Source: Clostridiales bacterium (GTDB lineage: Bacteria > Bacillota > Clostridia > Christensenellales > Aristaeellaceae). From it: a stretch of DNA of 64,000 bases. The position numbers were made by a program, and so were the translations under genes. The stretch covers positions 1 to 64,000 of the forward strand of contig SFIM01000016.1 in NCBI GenBank assembly GCA_004556155.1, read 5' to 3'. The notes beneath the pieces were generated by a model. It made no database searches. It was not told where the DNA came from and saw nothing but the letters and a program-made list of their open reading frames with translations. Shown here in pieces: positions 18,466 to 27,723 of the stretch; positions within the stretch are counted from its first letter, which is position 1; each line of letters opens with the position of its first letter.

Positions 18466-20514
18466 TTACTGTTGCGCCTTTTCGTCCTTGGCTATGCCGC
18501 TTACCAGCCGATAATAGGCATTGGACGTGGCGCGGTACACCAGCGCGTAGAGCAGGCCGAACACCACAAAGGTGATCGCCGTGGTGCCCAGCAGCAGCGG
18601 CAGATCGTACAGGCAGAACAGCATCAGCAGCTTGTGGAGCATCGGGAAGGCGAAGCCCAGATGAAGACCCGCAAAACCCAGCGGCAGGAAGAATACCATC
18701 AGCATCTGCGCGTTGACGCTGCGGCGGATATCGCGCTGCGTCATGCCAATCTTGCGCATGATGGCAAAGCGCGGATGATCCTCGTAGCCCTCGGACATCT
18801 GCTTGTAATAGATGATCAGCACCGCGGCGGCGGCAAATACCAGACTCAGCATAACTCCCAGAAACAGCAGCCCGCCGTACATGCCGTAATAATCAGCGGC
18901 TTCCTGCGCCAGCAGCTCAACTTTGATTGCGCGGCCCAGCGTCGGCACGCCGTCCAGCAGGATGGCGGATTCCAATTCGGATGAATCGATCTGATCCGCC
19001 TTCGCGCAGTCAAAGGCGTTGAGGTAATGATAGTTCAGCCCAAGGCTGGGATTCTCGGCCGCCTGCTGCGCCAGCGTGCCCAGCATGGCCTGCAGATCGT
19101 CCGCAACCACAAACAGCGTGCCTACGACGTTCATGGCCGCCGCGCTGTTGGTGGGAAAATCGTTCAGCAGCGCCTTCACATGGTAGGATGCGCCGCCCAG
19201 CAGGGCAAAGGTATCGCCCTTGAAGCTGGCGCGATAGGGATGAATCAGCACCTCGTCCGCCGCCAGCGTTTCGGCGCTGCCGGTGATGCGGTTGTAATCA
19301 TCCAGCGGCACAAAGCAGAACTGATACACCTGGCTGAGGCGGCTGACGCTGTTGGCACGGTCGGCAGGGGCATGCAGGTCAACCGTGCCGTCTTCCAGCG
19401 GGCCGTAGCCCGTGACGGCGCGATAGAGCAGCTGCCGCTCGGGGAAAAGGCCGGCGTCGGAAATCACCTTGTCCATGCAGGCATAGGCGGCGCGGGCGTT
19501 TTCATCACTGAGCTTTTCAAGCGCATCCACCAGCAGATCGATATTTACATCGCGCGGATAGCGGGCGCGCAGCAGGCTTTCCGAGCCAAAGTACAGGCAG
19601 GTGGTGGAGGAAATGGTGACCAGCACCATCGTGGCCAGGATGCAGATGGAGGCCAGGCCCGCGCCGTTGCGCTTCATGCGGTAGGTCATGGAGGCGACGG
19701 ATACGAAGTGGCGCGCCTGATAATAGAAGCGCTTGTTCTTTTGCAGCAGGCGGCACAGCACAACGGAGCCCGCGATGAACAGCAGATAGGTGGCGATGAT
19801 GACCATGATGACGGCCACAAAGAACCATGTCAGCGCCTCCAGCGGCTGCTGAATGGATACCGCCAGATAATAGGCGGCCGCCAGCAGCGCTGCGCCGAGC
19901 ACGCCCAGCGCATAGTTGGCGCGCGGGGGCTTTTCGCCCGCGCTTTCGCTGCGCATTAGCTCCGCCGGGCTGGACAGGCGCACCTGCCCCTGGTCAAAGA
20001 GCGCCATCAGCGCGAAAATCGCGGCGAACAGCAGCGCCGTATCGCGGATAGCGGAGACGGAAATGGTGAAGGTAAAGGTGACGCTGCCGCGCAGCAGATT
20101 GACCAGCAGCAGCTCGCACAGCTTGGACAAAAGGACGCCCAGCGCCAGCCCGCCCAGCAGCGACAGCGCCGCGCTCATCAGCGCCTCCCAAAGCAGGATG
20201 CGGCCGATGCTGCGCTTGCCCATGCCCAGTATGTTGTACAGGCCAAACTCCCGCTTGCGGCGGCGAATCAGAAAGGAATGCGAATAGAACAGAAAGATGG
20301 CCGAGAACACCGCCATGACGCCCTTGCCCAGCTGCAGGATCATGGTGGTGCTGGTGCCGCCGCGCATGGCGCGGATGACCGGCGAAACGCCAAGGAAGGC
20401 GACGATATAGCTGACGCACACAATGCCGGTGCAGGCCAGCAGGTAGGGGGTGTAGAGCTGGCGGTTCTTGCGCATGCCGCTGACGGCCAGCATGGGGAAA
20501 AAGCCTGCCTTCAT
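18466..20514 (-). CDS. BceB-type ABC transporter permease
   Basis: A 682-residue FtsX-family permease. The layout matches BceB of bacitracin-resistance modules: about ten membrane segments, with a large outer domain of roughly 200 residues between the seventh and eighth (residues about 310-510). The N-terminal block SFLIRRRKREFGLYNILGMG is typical. Such proteins sense and detach cell-wall peptides such as bacitracin and pass a signal to a histidine kinase. Its ATG overlaps the stop of the ATPase gene (ATGA). A BceR-like box lies upstream of the pair, but no BceRS genes are adjacent. Confidence 0.88.
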   Translation of the reverse strand: MKAGFFPMLAVSGMRKNRQLYTPYLLACTGIVCVSYIVAFLGVSPVIRAMRGGTSTTMILQLGKGVMAVFSAIFLFYSHSFLIRRRKREFGLYNILGMGKRSIGRILLWEALMSAALSLLGGLALGVLLSKLCELLLVNLLRGSVTFTFTISVSAIRDTALLFAAIFALMALFDQGQVRLSSPAELMRSESAGEKPPRANYALGVLGAALLAAAYYLAVSIQQPLEALTWFFVAVIMVIIATYLLFIAGSVVLCRLLQKNKRFYYQARHFVSVASMTYRMKRNGAGLASICILATMVLVTISSTTCLYFGSESLLRARYPRDVNIDLLVDALEKLSDENARAAYACMDKVISDAGLFPERQLLYRAVTGYGPLEDGTVDLHAPADRANSVSRLSQVYQFCFVPLDDYNRITGSAETLAADEVLIHPYRASFKGDTFALLGGASYHVKALLNDFPTNSAAAMNVVGTLFVVADDLQAMLGTLAQQAAENPSLGLNYHYLNAFDCAKADQIDSSELESAILLDGVPTLGRAIKVELLAQEAADYYGMYGGLLFLGVMLSLVFAAAAVLIIYYKQMSEGYEDHPRFAIMRKIGMTQRDIRRSVNAQMLMVFFLPLGFAGLHLGFAFPMLHKLLMLFCLYDLPLLLGTTAITFVVFGLLYALVYRATSNAYYRLVSGIAKDEKAQQ

Positions 20515-21275
20515 TGCGCGTCACCGCCCGATTGCAGCATGGTCAGCGCATCCGAAATGCGCTGGTAGAACTGCTCGTTATTGCAGTCGCCCCGGTAAAG
20601 CTGGTGGAACACCTCGCCGTCCTTGATAAACAGCACGCGCCCGGCATGGCTGGCGGCCTTGACGGAGTGGGTAACCATCAGGATGGTCTGCCCGTAGGTG
20701 TTGATCAGATGGAACAGGCGCAGCAGCTCGTCCGTGGAGCGGGAATCCAGCGCGCCGGTAGGCTCGTCCGCCAGCAGGATGCGCGGCTCGGTAATCAGCG
20801 CGCGAGCCACGGCGGCACGCTGCTTCTGCCCGCCGGAAACCTCATAGGGATACTTTTTCAGCAGATAGTCAATGCCCAGCTGCTTCGCCAGGGGCGCGAT
20901 GCGCCTGCACATTTCGGCGTGGGATTTACCCGCCAGTACCAGCGGCAGGTAGATGTTATCCTCGATGGAAAAGGTATCCAGCAGATTGAACTCCTGAAAC
21001 ACAAAGCCCAGATGGTCGCGGCGGAAGGCAGCGATATCCTGCTCGCGCAGCGTGCTTAGATCCTTGCCGTCCAGCAGCACGCTGCCGCCCGTGGGACGAT
21101 CCAGCGCGGCCAGCAGGTTCAGCAGCGTCGTTTTGCCTGAGCCCGATTCGCCCATGATGGCGACGTATTCGCCCTCTTCCACGGTAAAATTAACGTTTTT
21201 CAGCGCTTCCACGCGGTTGCCGCCAAAGCGGGATACATAGGTTTTCTGCAGGCCCTTGACCTCCAGCATGCTCAT
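20511..21275 (-). CDS. BceA-type ABC transporter ATP-binding protein
   Basis: A 254-residue ATPase of the MacB/LolD/BceA group. Walker A is GESGSGKTT, the Q-loop is FVFQEFNLL, the signature is VSGGQKQR, and Walker B is ILLADEPTGALD. It powers the permease encoded next. I choose the ATG at 21275, 9 bases after AGGAGG; a second ATG follows 6 bases later. The pair forms a two-gene unit with its own promoter region. Confidence 0.92.
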   Translation of the reverse strand: MSMLEVKGLQKTYVSRFGGNRVEALKNVNFTVEEGEYVAIMGESGSGKTTLLNLLAALDRPTGGSVLLDGKDLSTLREQDIAAFRRDHLGFVFQEFNLLDTFSIEDNIYLPLVLAGKSHAEMCRRIAPLAKQLGIDYLLKKYPYEVSGGQKQRAAVARALITEPRILLADEPTGALDSRSTDELLRLFHLINTYGQTILMVTHSVKAASHAGRVLFIKDGEVFHQLYRGDCNNEQFYQRISDALTMLQSGGDAQ

Positions 21276-21308
21276 AAAAATCAACCTCCTTGCGGGTTTT
21301 ACGCGCTG

Positions 21309-21383
21309 ATTATAGCAGGCGGCGGGCAGGCTGCGCCATCGAATCGCCTTACATTTTGCCGCCCGCGGCTTACATTATTGTAA
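21309..21383 (-). promoter_or_regulatory. BceR-like box upstream of the transporter pair
   Basis: TTACA-TTAT-TGTAA (21370-21383) fits the TNACA-N4-TGTAA operator known for BceR-type response regulators. A further TTACA half-site lies at 21349-21353, 21 bases (two helical turns) away. A minus-strand TATAAT (21314-21309) follows downstream with no good -35, as expected for an activated promoter. Confidence 0.7.
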
Positions 21384-21419
21384 CATACAGCCGGCAAAAA
21401 GGGACGGGTGATGAAAGCT

Positions 21420-22151
21420 CTATGCCTTGATGGTATGGCGATGCGGGGATTTTGAGATAAAAGGCAGACACATCAGCATATTGATAACGGTCAGCACAAG
21501 CAGGCAGGGCAGCGCATAGACAAACTCGCGCGGGTTGAGCCGCCACAGATAATCCAGCACGGGATTGCCGGGGCTGCGCACCAGAAAAAAGTAGTTGGCG
21601 CGAACGCCCGTGAGCAGAAAAATCAGCTTGTCTATGCCGTACATGATCGCGCAGGAGAGGACAAATACACCGGCGCTCCTCCATACGCTGGACAGCTGCG
21701 GGCGAAAGCGCCCGGCCAAAATGAGCAGGAGGGGGAAGATGGCCAGGATGCTGTGCTGCAAATAGAAAATCAGCGTGACCGGCTCAAACAGATTGCAGTT
21801 CAAAAAGCAGGCGTTTGGCAGCAGCAGCGCAAGCGCCGCGGCGGGACAGGCGATGAAATACAAAAAGCTATAGAGCGCCCTTTTTTGCAGCAGCGCTGCA
21901 AGCAGGCACACAAACAGGTTGACGCCGCATAGATCCAGCGGCAGATACTCCCATACATTGAACCAGGGCTGGCGGCAGATCAGGGCGATTTTCAGCAGAT
22001 ACAGCCCGATGTTGAACAGCGCGAGGCCGATCATCAGCCGGTTGCCGCCGCGCTGCGGCAGACGGCGCAGAAGACGTGAGCCGAGGATGCAAAGCATCAG
22101 CGTGCTCAATAATACGGCGATGTGCGCAGGGTTAAACATACGTATTGTCAT
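21420..22151 (-). CDS. YwaF/TMEM164-type integral membrane protein
   Basis: A 243-residue membrane protein with about seven hydrophobic segments. The blocks YLPLDLCGVNLF and GVRANYFFLVRSPGN resemble the YwaF (TIGR02206) family, in which a proline-x-x-x-cysteine segment and an N-Y-x-F-L loop are conserved. Function in bacteria is not established. No ribosome site marks the start clearly; an ATG at 22139 is an alternative. It ends just before the BceAB regulatory region and shares the direction of those genes. Confidence 0.7.
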   Translation of the reverse strand: MTIRMFNPAHIAVLLSTLMLCILGSRLLRRLPQRGGNRLMIGLALFNIGLYLLKIALICRQPWFNVWEYLPLDLCGVNLFVCLLAALLQKRALYSFLYFIACPAAALALLLPNACFLNCNLFEPVTLIFYLQHSILAIFPLLLILAGRFRPQLSSVWRSAGVFVLSCAIMYGIDKLIFLLTGVRANYFFLVRSPGNPVLDYLWRLNPREFVYALPCLLVLTVINMLMCLPFISKSPHRHTIKA

Positions 22152-22288
22152 GGCTTTGTTTGCAGGGCTGGCGACAGCCCCCGTCCTTTGGTGTGGAGTA
22201 GAAAGCAGGGCCTGCTTTCAGCGGTATCATATGCAAACGTAATATACCTGTCAATAAGAAAGAGAAAGTTTTACAATTACACAGATAG

Positions 22289-22320
22289 AAAAATGCCTGG
22301 GGCGATATGCCCCCAGGCAT
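22289..22320 (-). terminator. Terminator of the 538-residue secreted protein gene
   Basis: On the minus strand ATGCCTGGGGG and CCCCAGGCAT form a stem followed by TTTTT. It lies 46 bases past the stop at 22366. Confidence 0.9.
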
Positions 22321-22365
22321 TGCGGGTTAGAAAAAGAAATTTTGATTGCAGGCGGTTATTGAAAT

Positions 22366-23982
22366 TTAACCGTTGATGCTTTCGTCCAGCGTTACCTGAT
22401 ATTTAACGCCGTTGAAGGTAACGGTATCAGGCAGCTTGTACGAATCGTCGCCCTCGGCGGAATCGGGCGCAGGGGTTTCCTGATCGCCCTTGGTGATGGT
22501 GGCGTACTTTTCGTAGTTTTCATAATACTCCTGAGAGGAAACCACATTGTACGCTTCGGGATCAAAGGTTTCCACCTCACTGGAGCCGTAGGAACCGGCA
22601 GTGGCGTTGAAGGCGATGTCCAGCGTATGTTCCACGCCGTACAGATCGGTTACCATGATGCGCACCGTGCCCTCGCTCGCCAGGAGGCGGCCTTCAGCGT
22701 CCAGGGTGACGCGCATATTGGTCTGATCCAGCCTGAGGGACTTCATGGTGTTGAGGATACGCGTGGTGACGCTCAAGTAATAGCCGTTATTGCTCTGCTG
22801 CTCACGGTTATAGGCGGCGATATCGTAGATCATCTTCGTTTCGCCGTTCTTGCTCACATAGATGGCCGAGGCCTTGCCGTCCGCCTGCGCCTGCTCCAGA
22901 TAGAGCTGGTTCATGTCGTTGAACATCTGCTGATAGGCGCGGTACAGCTCGGGGTTGTTGCTGGCGTAGATGGCGTCCATATCCGCCTGGGTCAGCGTTT
23001 CGCCGGTCTTCTGCTGATAATACTGCATAAAGCTGGCCGTGGAGTCCTCAAACAGCACAGTCTGGTTGCCGGTGTCCACCAGGTATTCATCCTCGGTGGC
23101 CCAGTAATCATGCGTGCCGTCGGCGTGGATGACGGCTATGCCCGATTTGTACTGATTGCACAGCTGGGTGCAAACGTCGTCCACCAGGCCGTTGACAACC
23201 ACATAGCGCTCATAGTAGGCGGCGGAATTGGGGTTCTCGCTGTTCCAAAGCGCCTCATAGAAATCCCTGGGCAGCTCCTCGCCGTACTGCTGGCGGTACG
23301 TCAGGGCAAACAGGCCTTCCCAATCCTCATATTCCCAGATCAGCCCGTCGGCCACAGGCTCGCTGCCGGTGGAAATCTGATCGTAATCAACGCCGAAGAA
23401 GCGCTGCGCGGCCAGCTGGGAGAAAAGCGTCAGTGTAGCGTTGGCGATCACGGGCGAATCGCCGCTGGCCAGCTGGATCTGATACTGCGTGCCGCCATCG
23501 CTGGGCTCGGCGGTGATGTAGCGGCTCATGCTGCCCTCCATCAGGTTCAAAAGCGCCGAGCCAAAGTTCGTCAGCGACTGCCGCAGCACGGTGGAGGACA
23601 GGATGGATGAGCTGAGGCTGGAGCTGGTGGTGGTGTACATCTTGGGACGCGCGGTTTCCATGGAGTAGGCGATGCCGTCGTTGGAGATGACCGTATAGCC
23701 GCCCTCATACACCGTGCCGTCCGACTTGGGGGTTTGCAGCGACACGTTCATGTAGGAGTTCACGCCGTCCTGAATGTACTTGCCGTCAAAGGTTTTGAAC
23801 AGCTCGCCGTCATAGCTGAATGTGGCATGGGCGTTCAGGGTGGCGTTGTCGGTATTAAACAGCAGCTTGCAGCCGGCGTTGAACAGGGTGCTGAGCATTC
23901 CCTCCGCCAGGGCGGACGCGGCCAGGCACAGGCACAGAGCCAGCGATACTGCCAGCAGCGCAATACGCTTGGATTTCTTCAT
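22366..23982 (-). CDS. Large secreted protein of unknown function
   Basis: The 538-residue product has a Sec signal (MKKSKRIALLAVSLALCLCL, cleavage near ASALA-EG). The mature part has beta-rich segments and a repeated idea of Y-x-x-x-G with dense tyrosine and asparagine. The C-terminal SYKLPDTVTFNGVKYQVTL looks like a small terminal domain. I do not recognise the family. There is no membrane anchor or sorting motif, so it is probably released. The start at 23982 has AAAGGAGGTT 8 bases upstream. A perfect 18-base palindrome lies 47 bases before the start. It has its own terminator and stands as a single unit next to a two-component system. Confidence 0.85.
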   Translation of the reverse strand: MKKSKRIALLAVSLALCLCLAASALAEGMLSTLFNAGCKLLFNTDNATLNAHATFSYDGELFKTFDGKYIQDGVNSYMNVSLQTPKSDGTVYEGGYTVISNDGIAYSMETARPKMYTTTSSSLSSSILSSTVLRQSLTNFGSALLNLMEGSMSRYITAEPSDGGTQYQIQLASGDSPVIANATLTLFSQLAAQRFFGVDYDQISTGSEPVADGLIWEYEDWEGLFALTYRQQYGEELPRDFYEALWNSENPNSAAYYERYVVVNGLVDDVCTQLCNQYKSGIAVIHADGTHDYWATEDEYLVDTGNQTVLFEDSTASFMQYYQQKTGETLTQADMDAIYASNNPELYRAYQQMFNDMNQLYLEQAQADGKASAIYVSKNGETKMIYDIAAYNREQQSNNGYYLSVTTRILNTMKSLRLDQTNMRVTLDAEGRLLASEGTVRIMVTDLYGVEHTLDIAFNATAGSYGSSEVETFDPEAYNVVSSQEYYENYEKYATITKGDQETPAPDSAEGDDSYKLPDTVTFNGVKYQVTLDESING

Positions 23983-24028
23983 CGGTTTTGAACCTCCTTT
24001 TGTGGCCTTGGCAGGCAAAATTAACCCG

Positions 24029-24046
24029 CCGTTATTAATATAACGG
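24029..24046. promoter_or_regulatory. 18-bp palindrome, candidate operator
   Basis: CCGTTAT-TAAT-ATAACGG is a perfect inverted repeat. Its centre gives a minus-strand TATATT that could be the -10 of the secreted-protein gene. Binding protein unknown. Confidence 0.55.
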
Positions 24047-24217
24047 ATTTGCGCTTAAAAATCATCCATATTTTTGAAAATAAATTGTAACAAATCTGAG
24101 AATAGCTGCCAAACGCTGCAAAAACAGAAAAAAGCGCTCGCGGCAGGCGGAAGTTTATACGCAATTCATATTTTTCTGTTATAATAAGATCATCTACCGG
24201 AGAGGGGCCTTTTTACG

Positions 24218-24892
24218 ATGTTCCAGATTATGGTTGTAGAGGACGATACCAACACCCGCCGCCTGATGGAAACTGTGCTCAAGCAGCATGGCTATCAGCC
24301 CATCCTGGCTTGCGACGGCATGGAAGCGCTGGAAAAGATGGAATCGCGCCATGTGGATTTGATTGTGCTGGATCTGATGATGCCGCGCATGGACGGCTAT
24401 GAGTTTACCCGCACGCTGCGCGACAGCGGCAGCGACATTCCCATCCTGATGGTGACGGCCAAGGAAACGCCGCAGGATAAGAAAAAGGGCTTTATCATCG
24501 GCACGGACGACTATATGGTCAAGCCCGTGGATGAAGAGGAAATGCTGCTGCGCATCGCGGCGCTGCTGCGCAGATCGCGCATTGTAGCCGACCGGCGGCT
24601 CAATATCGGCGGAACGGAGCTGAATTTCAATTCCATGTCCGTCACGGTGGCGGGCAAAACCGAGTCGCTGCCCAAGAAGGAATTTCTGCTTTTGTTTAAG
24701 CTGCTTTCCTATCCGGGCCGCATCTTCACCCGCCGCCAGCTGATGGATGAAATATGGGATTTGGACAGCGAGTCGGACGAACGCACGGTGGACGTGCATA
24801 TCAACCGCCTGCGCGACCGCTTCCGCGGCAACGCCGATTTTGAAATCCAGACCGTGCGCGGCCTGGGCTATAAGGCGGTGTTGCGCGCATGA
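24218..24892 (+). CDS. OmpR/PhoB-family response regulator
   Basis: A 224-residue regulator with a receiver domain (phosphorylation site Asp52 in IVLDLMMPRMDGYE; conserved Lys in MVKPVDE) and a C-terminal winged helix (RTVDVHINRLRDRF, then TVRGLGYKAV). It would be phosphorylated by the kinase encoded next, with which it overlaps by 4 bases. A TATAAT at 24180-24185 is the likely -10. It lies next to the gene for a large secreted protein, which is a possible target, but no binding site is shown. Confidence 0.95.
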   Translation: MFQIMVVEDDTNTRRLMETVLKQHGYQPILACDGMEALEKMESRHVDLIVLDLMMPRMDGYEFTRTLRDSGSDIPILMVTAKETPQDKKKGFIIGTDDYMVKPVDEEEMLLRIAALLRRSRIVADRRLNIGGTELNFNSMSVTVAGKTESLPKKEFLLLFKLLSYPGRIFTRRQLMDEIWDLDSESDERTVDVHINRLRDRFRGNADFEIQTVRGLGYKAVLRA

Positions 24893-25980
24893 GGGGCAAG
24901 CTGAAGCAACCGCCCATGCCCGCAGGCTCGGGCGGCGTGCGTATGCGCGCGCATCTGGGCTCGCTGCGGGCGCGGCTGGTGCTGTATGTGTTTTGCATCA
25001 TGACCATGGCCAGCCTGTTTACCAGTGCGGCATATGTGGTCATGCTCAGCGCGGGCTGGCTGCGCCCGCTGTTCATCACGCAGATGATGTCGCCCATCTG
25101 GATGGTGTGCGTCAGCTCCATCATCGGCACGGTGATTACGGCCTGGATCGGCAAGTATTATCTCAGTCCCGTCACGCAGGTGATTGCGGCCACCAAGCGC
25201 GTGGCCAAGGGCGATTTCAGCGTGCAGCTGCCCATGGAGGACGGCCGCGGCGAGATGGGGGACCTGGTGCGCTCCTTCAACCGCATGACCCGCGAGCTGG
25301 GCGGCATCGAGATGTTTCGTTCGGATTTTATCAATAGCTTTTCGCATGAGTTCAAAACGCCCATCGTCTCCATCCGCGGCTTTGCCCGGCAATTACAGCG
25401 GGATGATATTACCGATGAGGAGCGCCGCGAGTACGCCACCATCATCGCCGATGAGTCCACGCGCCTGGCCAACCTGGCTACCAACATTCTGCTGCTGAGC
25501 AAGCTGGAAAATCAGCAGATTGTGACCGAAAAAACGGCCTTCCGTTTGGATGAGCAGCTGCGCTCCTGCATTCTGCTGCTGGAGAAGCAATGGGAGCAAA
25601 AGCATCTGGAGCTGGTGATCGACCTGGAGGAGGTCACCTGCTACGGCAACGCCGAGATGCTCTCCCAGGCTTGGGTCAATCTGATCAACAACGCCATCAA
25701 GTTTACTCCCGAGGGCGGCACAATCGGCATTAGCCTGGTTGCTGTGGACGATACCGCTACCGTGCAGGTGAGCGATACGGGCATCGGCATGGATAGGGAA
25801 ACGCAGCAGCACATCTTTGAAAAATTCTATCAGGGCGATAAGTCCCACCATGGCGAGGGCAACGGCCTGGGCCTGGCGATGGTCAAGCGAATCATCGCCC
25901 TGAGCCGTGGCAAAATTACCGTGGACAGCGTGAAGGGCAAGGGCACCACCTTTACCGTGCAGCTGCCGGTGAAGGGGTAA
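24889..25980 (+). CDS. Sensor histidine kinase with short outer loop
   Basis: A 363-residue HAMP-containing kinase. Two membrane helices (about 30-55 and 63-90) are separated by only some ten to fifteen residues, so there is almost no outer sensor domain. Then come HAMP (about 92-140), the phospho-acceptor His153 in FSHEFKTPIVSIRGF, and the ATPase domain with NLINNAIKF, DTGIGMDRE and GNGLGLAMVKRI. The layout suggests sensing within or at the membrane, or through a partner protein. It pairs with the regulator upstream. Confidence 0.95.
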   Translation: MRGKLKQPPMPAGSGGVRMRAHLGSLRARLVLYVFCIMTMASLFTSAAYVVMLSAGWLRPLFITQMMSPIWMVCVSSIIGTVITAWIGKYYLSPVTQVIAATKRVAKGDFSVQLPMEDGRGEMGDLVRSFNRMTRELGGIEMFRSDFINSFSHEFKTPIVSIRGFARQLQRDDITDEERREYATIIADESTRLANLATNILLLSKLENQQIVTEKTAFRLDEQLRSCILLLEKQWEQKHLELVIDLEEVTCYGNAEMLSQAWVNLINNAIKFTPEGGTIGISLVAVDDTATVQVSDTGIGMDRETQQHIFEKFYQGDKSHHGEGNGLGLAMVKRIIALSRGKITVDSVKGKGTTFTVQLPVKG

Positions 25981-26010
25981 AGACTGGGTGTCAAAGCTAC
26001 AACCAAATAA

Positions 26011-26040
26011 AACCCCCGCCTTTGCAAAAAGGCGGGGGTT
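26011..26040. terminator. Convergent terminator
   Basis: AACCCCCGCCTTT pairs with AAAGGCGGGGGTT. The minus-strand side has the better T run (TTTTATTT), but it can end both the kinase gene and the HPr-like gene. Confidence 0.85.
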
Positions 26041-26134
26041 GATCTATTCAAAATGGGAAACCCATATGTGAACGGTTCGTCCGGAAGGACGGGACGGAGT
26101 TTTTTCATCCGGGCGGCTGCTGCCGCGGGGAACG

Positions 26135-26377
26135 TTATTCCTTGATGTAGTCCTTGATATCGCGGACCAGCTGCGGAATTTCGCCGTCGTCCATATCGCC
26201 GGTGTCGAGCATCATGTTGTCACGGGCAGAGTACAGAATGGCCAGCACGCCCAGCGCAGACTTGGGATCCACGCAGAATTTATCGGCCTTCAGGGTGATC
26301 TCAGCGGGGTAACGACGAACGATGTTGCTGAAATGCTCCGCGTCCTTCATGCTGTTGATCTTTACATTGATAAGCAT
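26135..26377 (-). CDS. HPr-like protein lacking the active-site histidine
   Basis: An 80-residue protein with the HPr fold pattern: the block VDPKSALGVLAI aligns with the Ser46 region of HPr (VNAKSIMGVMSL). The segment where HPr has its phospho-histidine (LHARPA) reads SMKDAEH, so the His15 equivalent is missing while the serine remains. This suggests a regulatory or non-PTS role. I place the start at 26377 because AAGGAG is 7-8 bases upstream of it; the ATG at 26383 is too close. No other PTS genes are near. Confidence 0.75.
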   Translation of the reverse strand: MLINVKINSMKDAEHFSNIVRRYPAEITLKADKFCVDPKSALGVLAILYSARDNMMLDTGDMDDGEIPQLVRDIKDYIKE

Positions 26378-26598
26378 ACTCATTCTCCTTTCCCAGGCCG
26401 CCCTTGCGACCTGCGCAGCACGATCTGCTGCATGTACCATTATCGCCATTTTTAAGAAAAAGTCAACCCATAAATCTGACAAAATGTTTTATCCACATTT
26501 TGAAAGTATCACACAAATATAAGCCGATATACCCCACATATAAGGGCGCATATGGGATACGTAAAAACCTAAAATGGAAATCAATGTACAAACTGGTA

Positions 26599-27540
26599 TC
26601 ACACGGCGGCAGGCGCTTGATCACCCTGCAGGGCGTATAGCTCGCTTAGCAGCATCTGTTCCGCCTGGTGCTGTAGCGTGCCGCTGCGGGTGATGTACAA
26701 GTCCCGATATCGGCAGGGTACGCCCTGCACGGGGCGCAAAATCAGATGATACAGATCGGCCACAGCCTGCGGCACAGGGCTGCAAGGCATGCAGGCGCCG
26801 GGCACCGCGTGCAGGATGGCCACTGCGCTGTCGCGGCTGAACACGCTGATGCGGCTGATGTCCTGCACAGGCTCCTGCAGCTCGCTTTCAAACAGCACCA
26901 GGTTTTCCACCGCGCCCGCGTCCAGCGTAACGCGCGGATAGGGCGAGAGCATTTCCTGGGTGATGCTTTCGGCCGCGGCCAGCGGGTGATGGGGATCCAG
27001 CGCCAGCCGCAGGTGATAGGTGCCCAGCGGCGTGCTGTCCAGCCGTTTGCGCGACAGGATGGATGCCAGCATCATTTCCTCATCCGCACGGCAGCGCAGC
27101 ACGCCTGCATCGCACGAACCGCTGGCCACCGCGTCGATCACCTGCAGCCGGTGCATCTCATGCAGGCTCAGGTTCAACCGGCGCGATTCGTTCTCCTGCA
27201 CAGCCTTGGCACAGAAGTTGGCAAAAGCCTCGCTGATATACAGCGACGGCGTGGCGGCCAGATGAAACCGCACAGGGCTGGTCAGGTTGGATTGATACAG
27301 CGTTTCGATTTTTTCGGCCTGGCTCAGGATGGAGCGGGCGAGCAGCAGCAGATCCTCGCCCTCGGGCGTGGGGCACACCCCGCGGCTGGTGCGCTTAAAC
27401 AGCTGCACTCCCAGAGAGCTTTCCAGCTCGTGAATGGATTTGCTCAGGCTGGGCTGGCTCATAAAAAGATTTTCTGCGGCCTGGGAGATTGATCCCGTCC
27501 GGGCAACCTCCACCGCATAACGCAAATATTGAAGATTCAT
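26599..27540 (-). CDS. LysR-family transcriptional regulator
   Basis: A 313-residue regulator. The N-terminal winged helix (YLRYAVEVARTGSISQAAEN, then QPSLSKSIHELESSLG) is classical LysR, and the rest is the periplasmic-binding-like effector domain. It is transcribed away from the sugar-phosphate isomerase gene at 27724 across a 183-base gap, the usual arrangement for a LysR protein and its target. The effector is unknown. Confidence 0.93.
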   Translation of the reverse strand: MNLQYLRYAVEVARTGSISQAAENLFMSQPSLSKSIHELESSLGVQLFKRTSRGVCPTPEGEDLLLLARSILSQAEKIETLYQSNLTSPVRFHLAATPSLYISEAFANFCAKAVQENESRRLNLSLHEMHRLQVIDAVASGSCDAGVLRCRADEEMMLASILSRKRLDSTPLGTYHLRLALDPHHPLAAAESITQEMLSPYPRVTLDAGAVENLVLFESELQEPVQDISRISVFSRDSAVAILHAVPGACMPCSPVPQAVADLYHLILRPVQGVPCRYRDLYITRSGTLQHQAEQMLLSELYALQGDQAPAAV

Positions 27541-27662
27541 TTCCCGGTAAAATCCTTTGGTAAAGAATAAAAAGTAGAAAACTTCACTTTGCCAATTACT
27601 GGCATCTATATGCCTATTTTAGCAACTTTCGCGTTGCTTGTCAATAGAACAGGCGGTATTGA

Positions 27663-27692
27663 TTGACAAAAACGAAAATACGCGCTTATAAT
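27663..27692 (+). promoter_or_regulatory. Promoter of the isomerase-holin unit
   Basis: TTGACA (27663-27668), an 18-base spacer and TATAAT (27687-27692). Confidence 0.8.
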
Positions 27693-27723
27693 AAGGCCGA
27701 AAAACAACAGGGAGGCGTAAAAC

